From Mermis nigrescens (lineage: Eukaryota > Nematoda > Enoplea > Mermithida > Mermithidae): DNA of 64,000 bases. Below are positions 25,509 through 38,300 of this stretch, in pieces; within the stretch, counting starts at the first letter, position 1, and every line of letters starts with the position of its first letter. Under the pieces are notes generated by a model, which ran no database searches, had not been told where the DNA came from, and saw only the letters and a list, made by a program, of their open reading frames with translations. The stretch is from positions 722,005 through 786,004 of the forward strand of contig JAVLUZ010000169.1 of assembly GCA_036768485.1 (NCBI GenBank). The letters are read 5' to 3'. Position numbers and translations under genes: made by a program.

Positions 25509-28110
25509 TTAAGCTTCTAGCTTCAAAGCTCTATCATCAATCCAATAAACAGGGTTTGGACGAATAAAAACGAGAATGATGCTCCGGCCGGTGACGCAAT
25601 GCATTGGAATCACGGTCGGACTCAAGGTCGCGACGTGCAGCTGAGCGATCTCTGGATGGTGTAAAGATTCTAGGTTGCATGCGTCAACGGAGGTCATGAT
25701 GCAGATCCACGGGCGGCGTATCATTGTCTGAATCATTGTAACGACGCAGCAGCAGTTGCAGTGGCAGCTTGTACTGGTTGGTGGAAAAACCATATGACCG
25801 GCATGGCGGCAACTATGACAGTCGCATTGTAGCATGTGAATGTGAACGATCAACAAACATATTGCATGACAGTTGTGTTGTCAGTCGGAAAACTCGCGTT
25901 TGCTGGTGGCGCTCGCGAGGAATATGGCCAGATGTCAAATAAGACTGCAAATGCCTTGATTGATGCGATTCTAGTCGCCCTTCATCGAATCGGCGCTCGC
26001 CTTATTGTTGCTCAATTCGAGTATTTGGTTTTTGTAGGCGGCGCTCTTTTTCCAGATTTTCAAGGCGGTAGAGGGCGCACAACGTTTTGATTTTAAAGAA
26101 TTTGTTAACTTTTTGAATATGTTCTTGCGGGCTATCACGACAAACCGAAGACAAAACAGTCAATGATCCTGGGCAATGTGTAAGGGTTGCGCGAATAGGC
26201 AATGCTGGGGTGGCTTCACCTCAATCCTTCTGCTCGATAATCATGCGGACTTTTCGCATTTCGATTTGGGCATCAATTTCCAAATTAATAATGCATTGAC
26301 CTAGTTTTGCTGAAGATCCTTGGGGATCCTGCAAAGAGGCATGGCGTTTTTGGGTCGTAATATCAGTCTCGGCCCAAATTTTCTGCCACTCTCTACGAAT
26401 TTTAGCTAAATCGTCCTGCAATTTCGATTGCAAATAATATGTCAATTTTCGATGCTGACGATAATGTTCAAAATGAAGGGGCACCACCAAATGCGGATTG
26501 ACAGCCATGTGAATAGCTCTAATTCGGCAATGCATTTCCTATGGATCGTCAATATTTTCGGCCAATTAGGGAAATTATGGAAAGGCTTCCACCGGCGATT
26601 CGGTGTAAGATGGCCCAATAAATGCGATGTAAATCATATGGTGTAACTGTTCGATCATACGGCAGACAATGGCTGGGTCATTATACCAGCCAGAAAATGC
26701 GTGAAAACGACAATCCAAAAATTCAAGCAATACTTTTGCTCACATAAGATCCGTCGATTAAAATATCGACAGACAATGGAAAGTCGAATCATAATTGCGT
26801 TGAAATTTGTGAAAATTTTCGAAAATGTCAAACATTTGACGCATTGTAATTAAAAGCGGCGCGATATGGTCTGGCGCGGGTTGGACGCAATGTGGCAAAA
26901 ATTTGTTAGGAATATTGCGGGTAGGATTAAGCAACATTTCATGCGGCATTTCAAGCGTCGGATGATTCACGACAAATTTCAACAGAACTTTGTATAACAT
27001 CAGTCTGGTCATAATAAAGAAGCGATTTTGGGCAAAATACGCGTCTGGATAATATAGATGTTGGAATACGCTCGGTTGTGTGATGAATCGCGGCACTACC
27101 CATTGCTCAGCCTTGATTGCGACTGGCGCAACAGCTGATATCGCGAGTGTTTGCGTGCGCGGCTGGAAAGGGCAAATAACGTAAATGACTAGCATACATG
27201 TCATTGTAAAATCGTTGAACGTGGTCCAACATTTTGTTATATAACACATGACCGCGCTTGGTGCCAAGCCGCCAAGCCAAGCGCAAAGATTCTGCAGATT
27301 ATCAATGGTCAAATACATAGGCACGTTGTGGCTCAATAATTTGGCTAATTGGAAAAAATACGCAACGTAGCAAATGACATTTAGCTGTTGAGCCAACAAC
27401 GGAATCATTAAATTTTTGAGCACAGCGGCAATGGACTGTGGCGTGTCGGACAAAGATGGCCTTACGTGTGGAATGCGCAATGCATCTAAAGTTGCATCTA
27501 CATTCATCGTATGCAACAATTCTGCAGTGGACAATGCAGTAGAATAAGCTACGCTAGAACTTGAAGCAGCGGCTGGTGGTAAGGTTGCTGCTGGTAACAG
27601 TGGTGGAATGACCGTAGAAACAATGTCCATCATATGCGCAGGAATCGGAACATTGTCGGACAGAATAATTGGCAACGTTCGTGAAACAATGGGCAGTGGC
27701 TCAATTGGCGGCGTCATAGTGACTGCCAGCAGAATAAATTGCGCAACAGTGGGCAGCAAACGCGTTGCAGAAGAAACAATGACGGTTTATGGTGTCTAAG
27801 TTATGGCCGCACTCAGCAGAGAGCTAGTCACAACCTCAAACTTTGGCAGCGATAAAACCGGGCCTGGCAACAAGGATTGAAGCAAAGCTGGCATTGACAA
27901 AGTGACAATGACAGTTGCCATTGTGACAACGGTGGAAAGCGCCAAACTAGACATTGATAACGTTGGATACACTTCTATGATCAAAATGTCCTGCTCGGAC
28001 AAAATTGGCTCATAATTGTCGCTTGGTTGTTCATTTTCATCTTTTAAGGCGGTGGCGGCAATAAAGGAATAATTTTCTTCTTCTTCATCAGCGGTTTTTT
28101 GATGGTACAC
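25509..28110 (-). other. cluster of decayed minus-strand ORFs beside gypsy pol
   Basis: Four overlapping or adjacent minus-strand reading frames (25509-25856, 26221-26535, 26758-27759, 27796-28110) have codon-like composition but only weak or missing ATG starts. The longest, 333 codons, is rich in Pro/Ala/Ser at its start and then becomes hydrophobic and helical (LLAQQLNVICYVAYFFQLAKLL). They follow the integrase end of the gypsy remnant on the same strand, so they may be the third ORF or the gag of that element. I recognise no family. No frames are long enough to call a host gene. Confidence 0.35.
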
Positions 28111-28405
28111 TCATTGTCTCTAAAAGATAATCAAAGCAGCGTTCCAAAAGGCGTAATTTTTATTTTATTCAGCGGATCAAGCACTAAATAACGTTCCATC
28201 GCTCGGGTGAGCGGCAAACTCCAAGCCTGGCCATAGCAATCAGGCTGAAGTGGATCGACGCACATATCAAAGAAAAATTCAGCGAGCTGTTTAAGACAAT
28301 GCGATTCGGCGACAATCGTTCACTAATTCAGAATTGCAGCCCAAATATAAACATTTTCGAATCAAATTTTGTGGACGTAATAGTACAAGCATTGCATTAA
28401 ACGAT

Positions 28406-28679
28406 CACACATGGGCGTGAGGGGGTTTGGAGGGTATACACCCCCCAGAAGTTGAAATACCCCCCCCACAGAAATCAAAATACCCCTCCAGAAAAAATTT
28501 TTTCTTGCTTTTTTAGCAATTTTTTGATGCCATTGGATAGAGCTTGATGAGAAACGTCGAAAAATGGTGTTTTTTGCCATACGACCACTTTTAAGACCAT
28601 TTTTTGACCTTTAAAAATTTTTTCAACCCCCCCCCAGAAATTTTTTACACCCCCAGAATTTCGGTGCTGCCCACTTATG
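28406..28679. mobile_element. hAT-like miniature element M1, copy 3
   Basis: 274 bp, ends CACACATGGGC and inverted CATAAGTGGGC, flanked by TAAACGAT at 28398-28405 and 28680-28687 (exact). It separates the gypsy pol remnant from the decayed ORF cluster. Confidence 0.9.
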
Positions 28680-28967
28680 TAAACGATGCTTCTTCACTCC
28701 TAATGAGCGTAGTTGCCCCAATCGCTCCAATGGGCACATATAACATTTTCAACGGTGGTTGGCAAAAATAATCGTTCCACCAACGTTCTTGTTTATTGAT
28801 GTGACTAGCGTGATGTGGCGTGTTGGATCGCGTAATGGTTTTATAATGTGCTCAAAGTCCTCCAATAAGATTTTGACGAGAATAATTGCTTTGTGGCAAT
28901 GGATTAAGGGAGCGTAACTGCTCAGTAGCAGCTGCTTCCTCCTTTGCTGCTCAAAATTCCCTCAAAT

Positions 28968-31595
28968 TTACTGAGTCGCGTCCTTCAAATAAAAATCATT
29001 GACCAGCTGGGTCCATGAGGTCCGCTTTGCCTCTGGTATCTTGCTCAGCCATGGGTCTGCAAAAGGTGAAATGTCGGATAATAGTACGGCATGAACAGTT
29101 TTAGATCCATTTAATAGACAAATTGGCGCGCAATTCCGTAATTTTCTTTCCCAACCAGGTAAATCCAAAAATTAATAATCACAGCAGGAGCAACCGGGCG
29201 GTGCGGTAACTTTACCAAAACAAAATCACCAGGTATGTAAGCATGCTTTTCAGCGATTAAATCGGAGTATGTCAATTTCGGCTCTGACAAAGGTCTATTT
29301 TGATGGACTAGCTGCGTAATTAATGGATTATATACATAAACAATGCGTGCGGTTTCAGGCATCGGCAGTGCAACAATCTTATAGGGACCTGAACGCTTAG
29401 GCAAAAGTTTACCGATTTCTGGCTGAATCACAGATGTATTATTAAGATAAACAATATCAGACACGGCTAAATGATTTTCGGTGATACCTTTATCATATTG
29501 CGTTTTCTGTTGTTTTTGCGCTTGCGATAAATTTTTAGATGCGATCTTGTGCAAATCTTGCAGAGTAAGTTTCAAATCTGCGACATATTTTTCCGCAATA
29601 GGGGGTAAATTCGGATTTATTATTAGATCGTTCTAAAACGAAATATCAAGCGGAAATGCGGGTTCACTATTATACAGCATTCCGAAAGGCAAAATATTTG
29701 TTGACGCTTGTGGCGTCGCGCGATAAGCAAATAACCGCAAACGGTAAAAATTGTTCCCAATCATACTCATTGTGTGCGCTCAATTTAGACAGTCGTCAAT
29801 TAGAGTTCGGTTATACCGTTCAACAAGACCGTCGCATTGCGAATGATATGGTGTCATAAGTACTTTTTGAACGTTTATTAATTTGCAGACTTCCGAAATC
29901 AAGGTGGATGTAAAGTCCAAACCCTTATTGGTTAAAAATCGTTCAGGAACACCATAATGTGGGATGATTTCGCGCAATAAAAGATTAGCGATAGTCATAG
30001 CTTTTATGTCCAAAACGGCAAAAGCTTATACGTACTTAGTAAAATAATCCATAAACACAACAATTTGGTCGTTTCCGGAAGATGATCGCGGCATATGCAA
30101 ACAGTCACACACAATAAAGTTCGAAAGGCATGTAAACTTCAATGGGTTGCATGGGTACAGATGCAGAATTTGATGCAACCTTGCGTTGCAAGCACACATC
30201 ACAAGGAATAACTAGTTGATGGACAATGGTAGGTGAGCGCTTGGGTTGGAAACGACAAAAAAGAATATCATTTAGTAAGAAAAATTCATCACAATATTTT
30301 CGCGTTAATAAATCAATCAAAGCAGTGCGAATTTTATGTAATTCGTCGTCAACGCGCTGCTCTGCGAGTAATCTGATAAGTGTTAAAATTTTAGCATTTT
30401 CTACGTTGGTAAGTTGGATACGTTTGCGAAAAATGGGAGGGCGACTGTTTGAAGGGTTAGTCGGTAAATTAGGAATATTATTGGTTGGTCGATCCGATGG
30501 GATGGATTCGACCTCGGATTCAGAATCTTCAGAATCTAAATTTGCGATACTAACGACGGCTTTTTGTTCGAATTTATATTTTCATTCAGCATAATCGTAT
30601 TTCGGATGTCGTGATAAAAGATCTGCAGCGCAATTATATGCGCCAGGAACATAGACAATTTCATACTCATATTCCAGTAATTTGAGACCCCAACGGCGTA
30701 ATCGACTCGATGGGTCCTTAACGTTCACAAGCCAAGTTAGCGCTTGGTGATCAGTTTCGACAATAAATTTCTTTCCGTATAGATAATGTTTTTAATGTTT
30801 AATGGTCCAAACAACTGCTAACGCTTCTTTTTCCGATGTAGCGTAGTTACACTCGAGAGAATTTAAAATGCGGCTAGAGTAGCCAAGAATAAAACGATTT
30901 TTCGATGATAAATGTTTCTATGTTAAAATAGCACCTAACGCATAGTTAATGGCGTCAGTTGTTAAAATAAATTGGTGCTCGTCGTCGAATTTAGGTAGTT
31001 GTAAAATTGAAGGCAAAGTAAACGCATTTTTCAAAAGTTCCAAAGCGTTTTGGTCTTAGTCGGTCCAGCAAAATTCAACGTCTTTACGGAGAAGATGGAA
31101 TAATGGTTTAGCAATTTTAGCGAGATCTTTGATGAATTTTTTAAACCATTGGAGTAAACGGAGGAATTTTCGCAAGGATTCAACCGTTTTAGGAACAGTA
31201 AATGCGATTAAATCGGCTACTCTTAGACAAATTAGGAGCGATGCCAAGCAAACTGATACAATGGCCAAGAAATTTTTCTTTGGCGTGCATGAAATGACAT
31301 TTATTAGCTTTAACCCGTAAGTTTGCATTTTGAAGTGCGATAAATACGTTTTCGAGATCTTGTAAATGTTCGTGAAATGTGCGCAAAAAGACGATAATGT
31401 CATCAATATAGACTAAACACGATTTCCAATTAAGACCTGTGAGCACTAGCTCCATTAATCTCTGGGAATCTGCGGGCGCATTTTTTAATCCAAAAGGTAA
31501 CACTTCAAATTCATAATGACCTACAGGACAGATAAACGCTGTTTTTACTCGGGATTCATTGTCAGGCGCACGAATTTCGAAGTTTTTATTGAGTA
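28968..31595 (-). pseudogene. pol: Ty3/gypsy pol remnant (RT, RNase H, integrase)
   Basis: Read from 31595 downward: reverse transcriptase palm with LPFGLKNAPA and catalytic YIDDIIVF (31380-31500), a thumb/connection segment, RNase H with TDHQALTWL (about 30690-30760), a CxxC remnant of the integrase zinc region (about 30190), an integrase core piece ending in VERYNRTL (29790-30010), and an integrase C-terminal region (29111-29575). Several stops and frameshifts break the reading. The RT fingers, protease and gag are missing upstream of 31595, and no LTRs are recognisable, so it is a truncated fossil. Confidence 0.88.
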
Positions 31596-32158
31596 CTTAA
31601 ATGTATTTTGCTGAAGGATAGATGATTCTTTTGTAAAAAACAAATATCCACACCTTCTATAAATAATTCATCAAGCTAGAGTCAGAAAACAATTAGAATC
31701 TTTTCGCATTTAAGCCAAACTATTTTATATAGAAAAAATATTTTACCGCATTTTAATTTTCTATTGAGATATACTTTTAACCCCTATGATTAATCAGCAC
31801 TAATAAAGGATCGAGGCAATATTATATTAAACTTAATGCAGCTTCCCGCACGACTCACACTACGGCAAGCATAAATTATTCTTTTAATCTTCTAATTAAT
31901 GTTCGTTCATCATTCCTTTCCATGGCTTTAAGTTTTTTTATTCTTTTCATTTATAATCGGCTGTTACGCGCAAAAAGTTTACACAAGTCCTATGTAGACA
32001 AGAGTGTAAGGGATCTACCCCCTGAATCTGAAAGCCCCCAGAAATCGATACACCCCAGAATTTAATTTTTGGGGATATTTTTGGTGACTTGGCCCCATCC
32101 GACGACCTCCTTCCTAAAATGAAGCTTTTACTCGCCTATAATTCTATTGCAACTTCAG

Positions 32159-33880
32159 TCAACATTTGAAAACACGACGGATTTTGCCGATCATCAAGGA
32201 ATTACTAATGATAAATACGAGCGGATAAAGCGCATGGTGCAAGGTCAGCAAAGCGATCAAAAATACCACCAATGGGCGAAAATGGTCTAGTGCTGCGAAA
32301 TTCTCAACCAACCACAAGACGCATTCTACGGCCACGATCGAAGTGGTGATCAGGCAAGCGATCACGAATTTTTTCTCCACTGACGACGAACCTTGACGAC
32401 GCGAATTATTCACGTACAACACGGTGATTTTCATTTTGAACATCTGACGAATCGTGCAAGCATTCAGACCTAGCAAAACAACGCATAATAAGCCTATGTT
32501 TACGGCGAATCCGACGTAAGATTGGAACAAGGCCTCCAAATATTGCTTTTGGCCCAGGGCCAGACGCAAGCCGGCTAAGGAACCAGCCCAAACGGCGGCC
32601 AAGGCCCATGAGCCGACCACGATTCTTTTTACGATCGGTTGCGTGAAACGGCACGATGCACGCAACCACTTGCTTTTCGCAATCAGGTCGCAACGGATGG
32701 CCGCCAGCAGTGCGTTGAAGTAGGCGTCGGCTGCAAAGAAGCCCAAGTAGACGGCTTCCAATATACGCCTTAATGGAATCGATATTACGCGGGAACACAT
32801 GGAGAGTGGGTATATATGCACCGCATGACCGATCTTGGGGCTCAGCCGATCAGGGGAGGCGATTAGTGAACTTTCTCGGGCCAAAATGACCTAAAAAACT
32901 GGTATAAATGCTAAAACAGCGTTAAAACTCCGTTTCTCCGCAGTTTCTGGTTAAAGTATGTTTGAATAAAATTTTCAACTTTTCGTCCATTTTCGGCCCT
33001 TTGCCTCATTTTTCACAAAGTTTTCTTTTTTTATTCTGAAGGTCTAGAACCCCTTAAAACCTCTACTTGCATGTCTAGGCGTTGGGTTTGTTAATTAAGG
33101 TTCCCTTCCAGAATTCAAGAAACCCCCGCCTCCTCAGAATAGAACTTCCTAAAATTTTTCCCTTTATTTATGTTACGATTTGCTGATCAATGAATAGAGA
33201 TGTACAGAACGCGAAAGATAGCGTTTTTTGCTCTTGCACTTACACACAAAATATACAATATTTTTTATTTGATAATTTTTTGCCATTCTCCCCCTAATGC
33301 AGTCGGAACTTGGTTCCTGCTCTTGTAAACGCATGACTTCTTATTCTGAAACCACAAAAAAACAATAGACCCACCATTTCCATGTAGTTTATTCGTCAGC
33401 TTTTCATACATTTAATTCTTTCAAATGTTCGAAAATGAGCGGATTAGAACAGAATGTCTTACAGGTCCTCGGTCTCAATATATTGCTTCTTCAGTTTAGT
33501 ATTTTTGGCCTAAAATCTTTGCATTTGTAATCGTAACATCATATAACATTTCCTCTGACTTACCTAGTCACGGAAAATTGGGAATTCCCATCGACCGCAT
33601 ACTGTCTATAAAGTATGCAAATATTCAGTAAAATCGCGCAAAGACCACTCGAAACATTAGCGTTGACGATCGTGTAATAGGACGTGGTGTTTAGTCGTTT
33701 ATCAGTGATAATTATTGTGGCGCAAAGCAGATTCAGAGCCAATCCAACGAAGCATACTAATCCATGGATGATTCCTAATATTTTTCCGACGCCCATGCCG
33801 CTTAATCCATTAGCATGCGATGTTGTCACATTGGAATACACTTGGAAAATCGACGATGATAAAATTGTGAAATTGGCCAT
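32159..33880 (-). CDS. rhodopsin-like GPCR candidate, two exons
   Basis: Exon 1 (33880 to about 33565) starts at an ATG, has an N-terminus with NxS/T glycosylation sites (NFT, NVT) and two hydrophobic helices (ILGIIHGLVCFVGLALNLL; NANVSSGLCAILLNI). It ends in a strong donor CTAG|GTAAGT. A second block (about 32778-32159) holds five more helices, ending with a TM7-like HHALYPLVFIISNSLM and a basic tail (IRRVFKC). An acceptor near 32778 (attaag) joins in frame, giving seven helices. The classical DRY and NPxxY motifs are replaced (AAIRCD; LYPLVF), typical of divergent invertebrate receptors. The intron carries an R1 repeat copy. It could be a host gene or a decaying paralogue; ligand unknown. 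Confidence 0.6.
32830..33095 (+). repeat. dispersed repeat R1, copy 2 (in GPCR intron)
   Basis: Shares 'gacctaaaaaactggtataa' and the later 'ctagaaccccttaaaacctc' phrase with 36945-37360, and in inverse orientation with 1-260 and 50080-50190. Confidence 0.55.
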
Positions 33881-33959
33881 AAAAGCTTGCCGTCAGAATT
33901 CTGAAAAAAGGGAGGCGCTAATTTATCTTGAATTTTTTACATCTTCACTAATTTTTTAG

Positions 33960-35220
33960 TATTTCAAAACTTTAAGGTACTTGCGCACAATGCAGTCAAT
34001 TATAAAAACATTTCGAACTACACATTGGTGTGGGCTTTAGGCTTCTCGAAAATTCAAAATACCCTACGCAGATTACAGTAGACCCTATAATTGAATTTTT
34101 GACATGTTTTTCATGATTTTTGTCAATTTTGTTCTATGCAGACTTATGGAATCCCGTTGCTGCCCCCCATGTATTATGAGCATGGTTATACTGGGGACTG
34201 TACTGTTCTGGAATATAATAGACCTAAAATTAAGCCTTCAGAATTTTTTTTCGCAAGTATTTTGACAGAAATAGGGTAAGTTCGACAAGAGATGGTGTTT
34301 TAGTACTAATTAATTTTTTGGAACTTTTTGACTTTTAAAAATAACTGGCTCCCCATAAGTCAGGCATTGTCCATTTATGCGAATAACCGCATCATAATAA
34401 CGCACAGTACTTAGCGCAAAATAAATTATCGAACTTTACTAAAAACTAGTCGTCCAAAGTTGGCATGCTTTTATTGACATGTTTAGGATGGCTTAGGGAA
34501 TCGGTGCTGCGATTTCAATAGGACAACCCGAATGGTTCCAAAAAGTCGTTTAGCACACAACAGCGTTTTTTTGGCGTTGTTCGTTGTCTAAAATTACTTG
34601 ATATTTTTAGAAAATTGACGTCAAGTTTCGAAAAAATCTCGTAACTTCTATGATTTATATTGGAAAAACACTATGATGATTTAGCTTTGATCAGCTCTGG
34701 CGAAATCAGCACTACTAACCCTCAAAAAATCTCAAAAATTTTAGAAATTAGCGAAAAAGAAGGTTCATTGTTAATGAAAATTTGCTATATATCATGAGAT
34801 TGCTTAATCCATATAAGCTTAAGAAGAGCAATACGTATTAAAATTACTCTACACTTATTTGTTTCAATACGCATAAATTTATGTAGTTATAATCGCACAA
34901 AGAGCCGAGTCGAGCTAGCATTGACGGACGCAAGTAAATGATCATGAGTCCAGTTTCAATACTTTCGGCTCAAATCAGGCCTACACCTGTTTATGATGAA
35001 TTTTATAAATTTTGAAAAATATTTCAAAACTGTCGCGCTCAATTTTGATGTTCGGTATGTTTTAACATAGGCATTATATTTGAGGTTGGCTTAAACCTGC
35101 ACATAGATTATACCGGACATAGTTCTGGCCTCATATCTTTAACTATTGGAGTCAGGTATAAGCCAGACACAAGCCTATTATATTTCAAGCGAGCTATCAT
35201 TCTGGGATGGAAAAATTGCA
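33960..35220. other. no gene seen
   Basis: AT-rich, no ORF or repeat structure that I can support. Confidence 0.4.
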
Positions 35221-35292
35221 ATGCTAAAAATTTTAGAGCTTGAATTATTTGCTGAATTTCAAGGAGCTATATAAATCCTGTTAATTGCGTGT
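35221..35292 (+). repeat. 72-bp exact direct repeat, copy 1
   Basis: Identical over 72 bp to 35990-36061 (begins atgctaaaaattttagagc). Copy 1 lies just outside, copy 2 inside, the large inverted-arm element at 35379-39590. Confidence 0.85.
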
Positions 35293-35378
35293 TGTAGTTA
35301 ACATTCACTAAATGTAACTTCAAAAAATCCTGTCCACAAAAGATCCTAATTTACTTTATTCTTTATAACTTTATAACT

Positions 35379-38300
35379 TTACACTTAAAACCGGGTTTAT
35401 AATGAGCGTGTAAAGTTTTGCCGTAACGTTATATCATATACGAACCTATGAAGGTTTTTTTTCGGAGAACATGTAAACAACTCATCACAAATACCTGATA
35501 CAATTTAATGGTACATAATTTTAGAGGATAAAAATCTATAGACGACAAATTTTTTATTTTAAATTTCGCAATAGTTTTCGAGGAGGGCTGTAAAGAGTGT
35601 AGAATGTAAAATATGGGGGTGTGAAGACAGATTTCGGTCGAGTTTTTGCCTCATTTATGTCTGCCAACAACTCCGCTTATGAGTCTCTAAAAAGCCTTTC
35701 TGATAGAAATATACTACGGCAAACTATTTAACACTCAATGTTGAGTTAGATTCTGGGGTTTGAAGTTTAGAATGTATCGAATAGTGTAAAAACAGGTTTT
35801 GCCACAAATTTCTCAACCAACTTCTCCGCTTATAAGTAGGGACAAGTAGAATAGAATAAAAATAAAGTACATCCGAAGGACTGCTACTCGCCGCAGCAAA
35901 CCGCGTTCAAAAAACTCAATATTGAGTTATTTCTGGAGGTGCAGAGCTCGAAATCAGGGGTGTAACATAGGGATAAAAACATATGTAACATGCTAAAAAT
36001 TTTAGAGCTTGAATTATTTGCTGAATTTCAAGGAGCTATATAAATCCTGTTAATTGCGTGTCACATTTAGATACCTTTTTTAAAACTCAATAGTGAGTTA
36101 GGTGTGTAGGTGTAGAGTTCGAACTCTGATGCAAGAAACATATTTTTTGTTGTTTTTTTTGTCAGCCAGCTTCTCCGGTGATGAATTGGGTTGTGCAAGC
36201 TATTCTAAAAATAAAGTACTTGTCTGCGGTTACGAATATCTCTTGGTCGGAATCCTCTACACTCAAAACTGAGTTATTTCTAGAGGTGTAAAGTATCAGC
36301 TCTGTGGTTGCAAAAATGTTATGGCAATTATTCTGTTTGCTAACTTCCCCGTGTATGAATTGCTATGGCCGCACTCATGTAAGAAATAAAGAACGTCTTA
36401 AGGCCTACACATCGCAGTAAGAGGCACATATTTACACTTAATATTCCGTTACTTCTGGAGGTGTAAAGTTCTAATTCTGCGGTGAAAAACACGTTTCAGC
36501 ATCAGTTTTGTTCATGATCTTCTTCCATTATGAATAGGGACATGATCTCAACTCCAAGAACGCTTTGCACTTAGGGTCATACATACAACTAGACGAATTA
36601 GTTTTCACTCAAAGCAGGTATAAAGTAGTTTACACTAAAAGTTTACTCTGTTCTAGAGTGGTGACAAGTTATCTCTGAGTTTATTGATCGATTCACTCAA
36701 ATCATTCTAATTAAAAGTAGGGTATCCGCAGAAAAAATGCACAAATGGAAAATAAGGAAAAATATACTTGGAAGCGCGAATTATCAAAGACATAAAAGGA
36801 GGGGACTAGAAAAAAGTCACCTATGCGCTCTAAAAATTATCAGAATCTGCTAAAAATCAGAAATCAGATTTCTCTAAATAGCACAAAAATCGAAGTATAT
36901 TCTGCGGCCTAATGAAAGTACTTGTGGCCAAATATGCATAGCGTACCCGATCTATGAGAGGGGTTCGGCCGGTTTCGAGGGGTCAGAAATTCAGCGTTTT
37001 CGGACCGAAATGATCTCAAAAACTGGTGTAAGTGAAAGCGTTATAACAACGTCATTACACACTTTCTGGTAAATTTTGTCTTATTTTTCTTTTGTCTTGT
37101 CTCATTTTTTGTCTTTTTGTCTCATTTTTTTTGTCTTTGTCTCTGTCTCATTCTTCTTTTGTTTTGTCTCATTTTGTCTTTTTTTGTCTTTTGTCTTTGT
37201 CTTTTGTCTCATTTTGTCTCATTTTTTTGTTTTTTTGTTGTTGTTTTTTTTCAAATTTTTTTCCATTTTTTTCTCATTTTGTCTAATTTTTCCCACGAAA
37301 TCTTCCATTTTTTATTCTGGGGTTCTAGATCCCTTTAAAACCCCTGCTTTCCATGTGCATGCACGGTTTTAGCTTCAATTTGAGAAATAAATAGCAGAAC
37401 ACTTAATTTCTTTAAATAAGTGATCGATATGAACTAAAGAACATGACAAATCATTTTCGATACGTACCTTCAGTGAAGATAAATTCGAACGACCGCTATA
37501 GCAATGGTAGCAAGGCACAAACATGCACAAAGACGTTAGCACCAAAGAATCTGGGGACACTGCGCAAGAATAATGAGCGAAATTACCATGCAAATAAATA
37601 CGGTGCATGATGATAGTCAGAAAATTTTATTAGCTCATAAATGTAGAATGCCGAAGCAGTAAATGTACCGACATATATATCTTATCAAGCAAGCATAACA
37701 CGTGTAACTTTAGAGCCTTAATAAACAGAATGATGCGAATGTCATAATTAATCTATTCCGCCTTTCAACTGAATATTGATTATATATTGTCATAAAAATG
37801 CGATACTGAAATCCAACTAAGTCAGCTATTTAGCACAGATCAAAGTGTCCATATAAGCACTTCACGCTATCAGTTGATAAATCTTTCGAGGACACCTTCT
37901 TTTTTCAGAGGCAGCAAAATATACTTAAATTTTTGTGTTACTTGGATAAATCTGATTTTTGGCAGATTCTGATGATTTTTTGCGCGCATAGGTGATTTTC
38001 TTAACTCTCCTCCTTTTATGTCTTTAATAATACGCTATTCCAAGTATATTTGTCCTTTTTTGTTCCATTAGGAGCATTTGTCTTTGCTAGTGAGCGAGAT
38101 AACCGTGTAAATAAATGCAATAGCGCTTAAGTACAGACCGGAAATTTTAATGACTCATATATACAGAATGCCACTGCAGGAGTAAAGGTACCTACATCAC
38201 CTCATCAAATATCTGTAAAGCTATAACAAACAGCATGATGCGAATTTCATAATTCATCAATTGAGTCATTTAATTGAATATTGATTATTTATGGTCATAA

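Noticed and set aside
32406..32798. 130-codon ORF overlapping the GPCR exon in another frame
   Set aside because: Shadow frame; lacks hydrophobic helices that the main frame shows.
37076..37372. Phe/Leu/Ser-rich membrane-protein-like ORFs
   Set aside because: Translations of the TTTTGTCTC tract in different frames; low-complexity artefacts.
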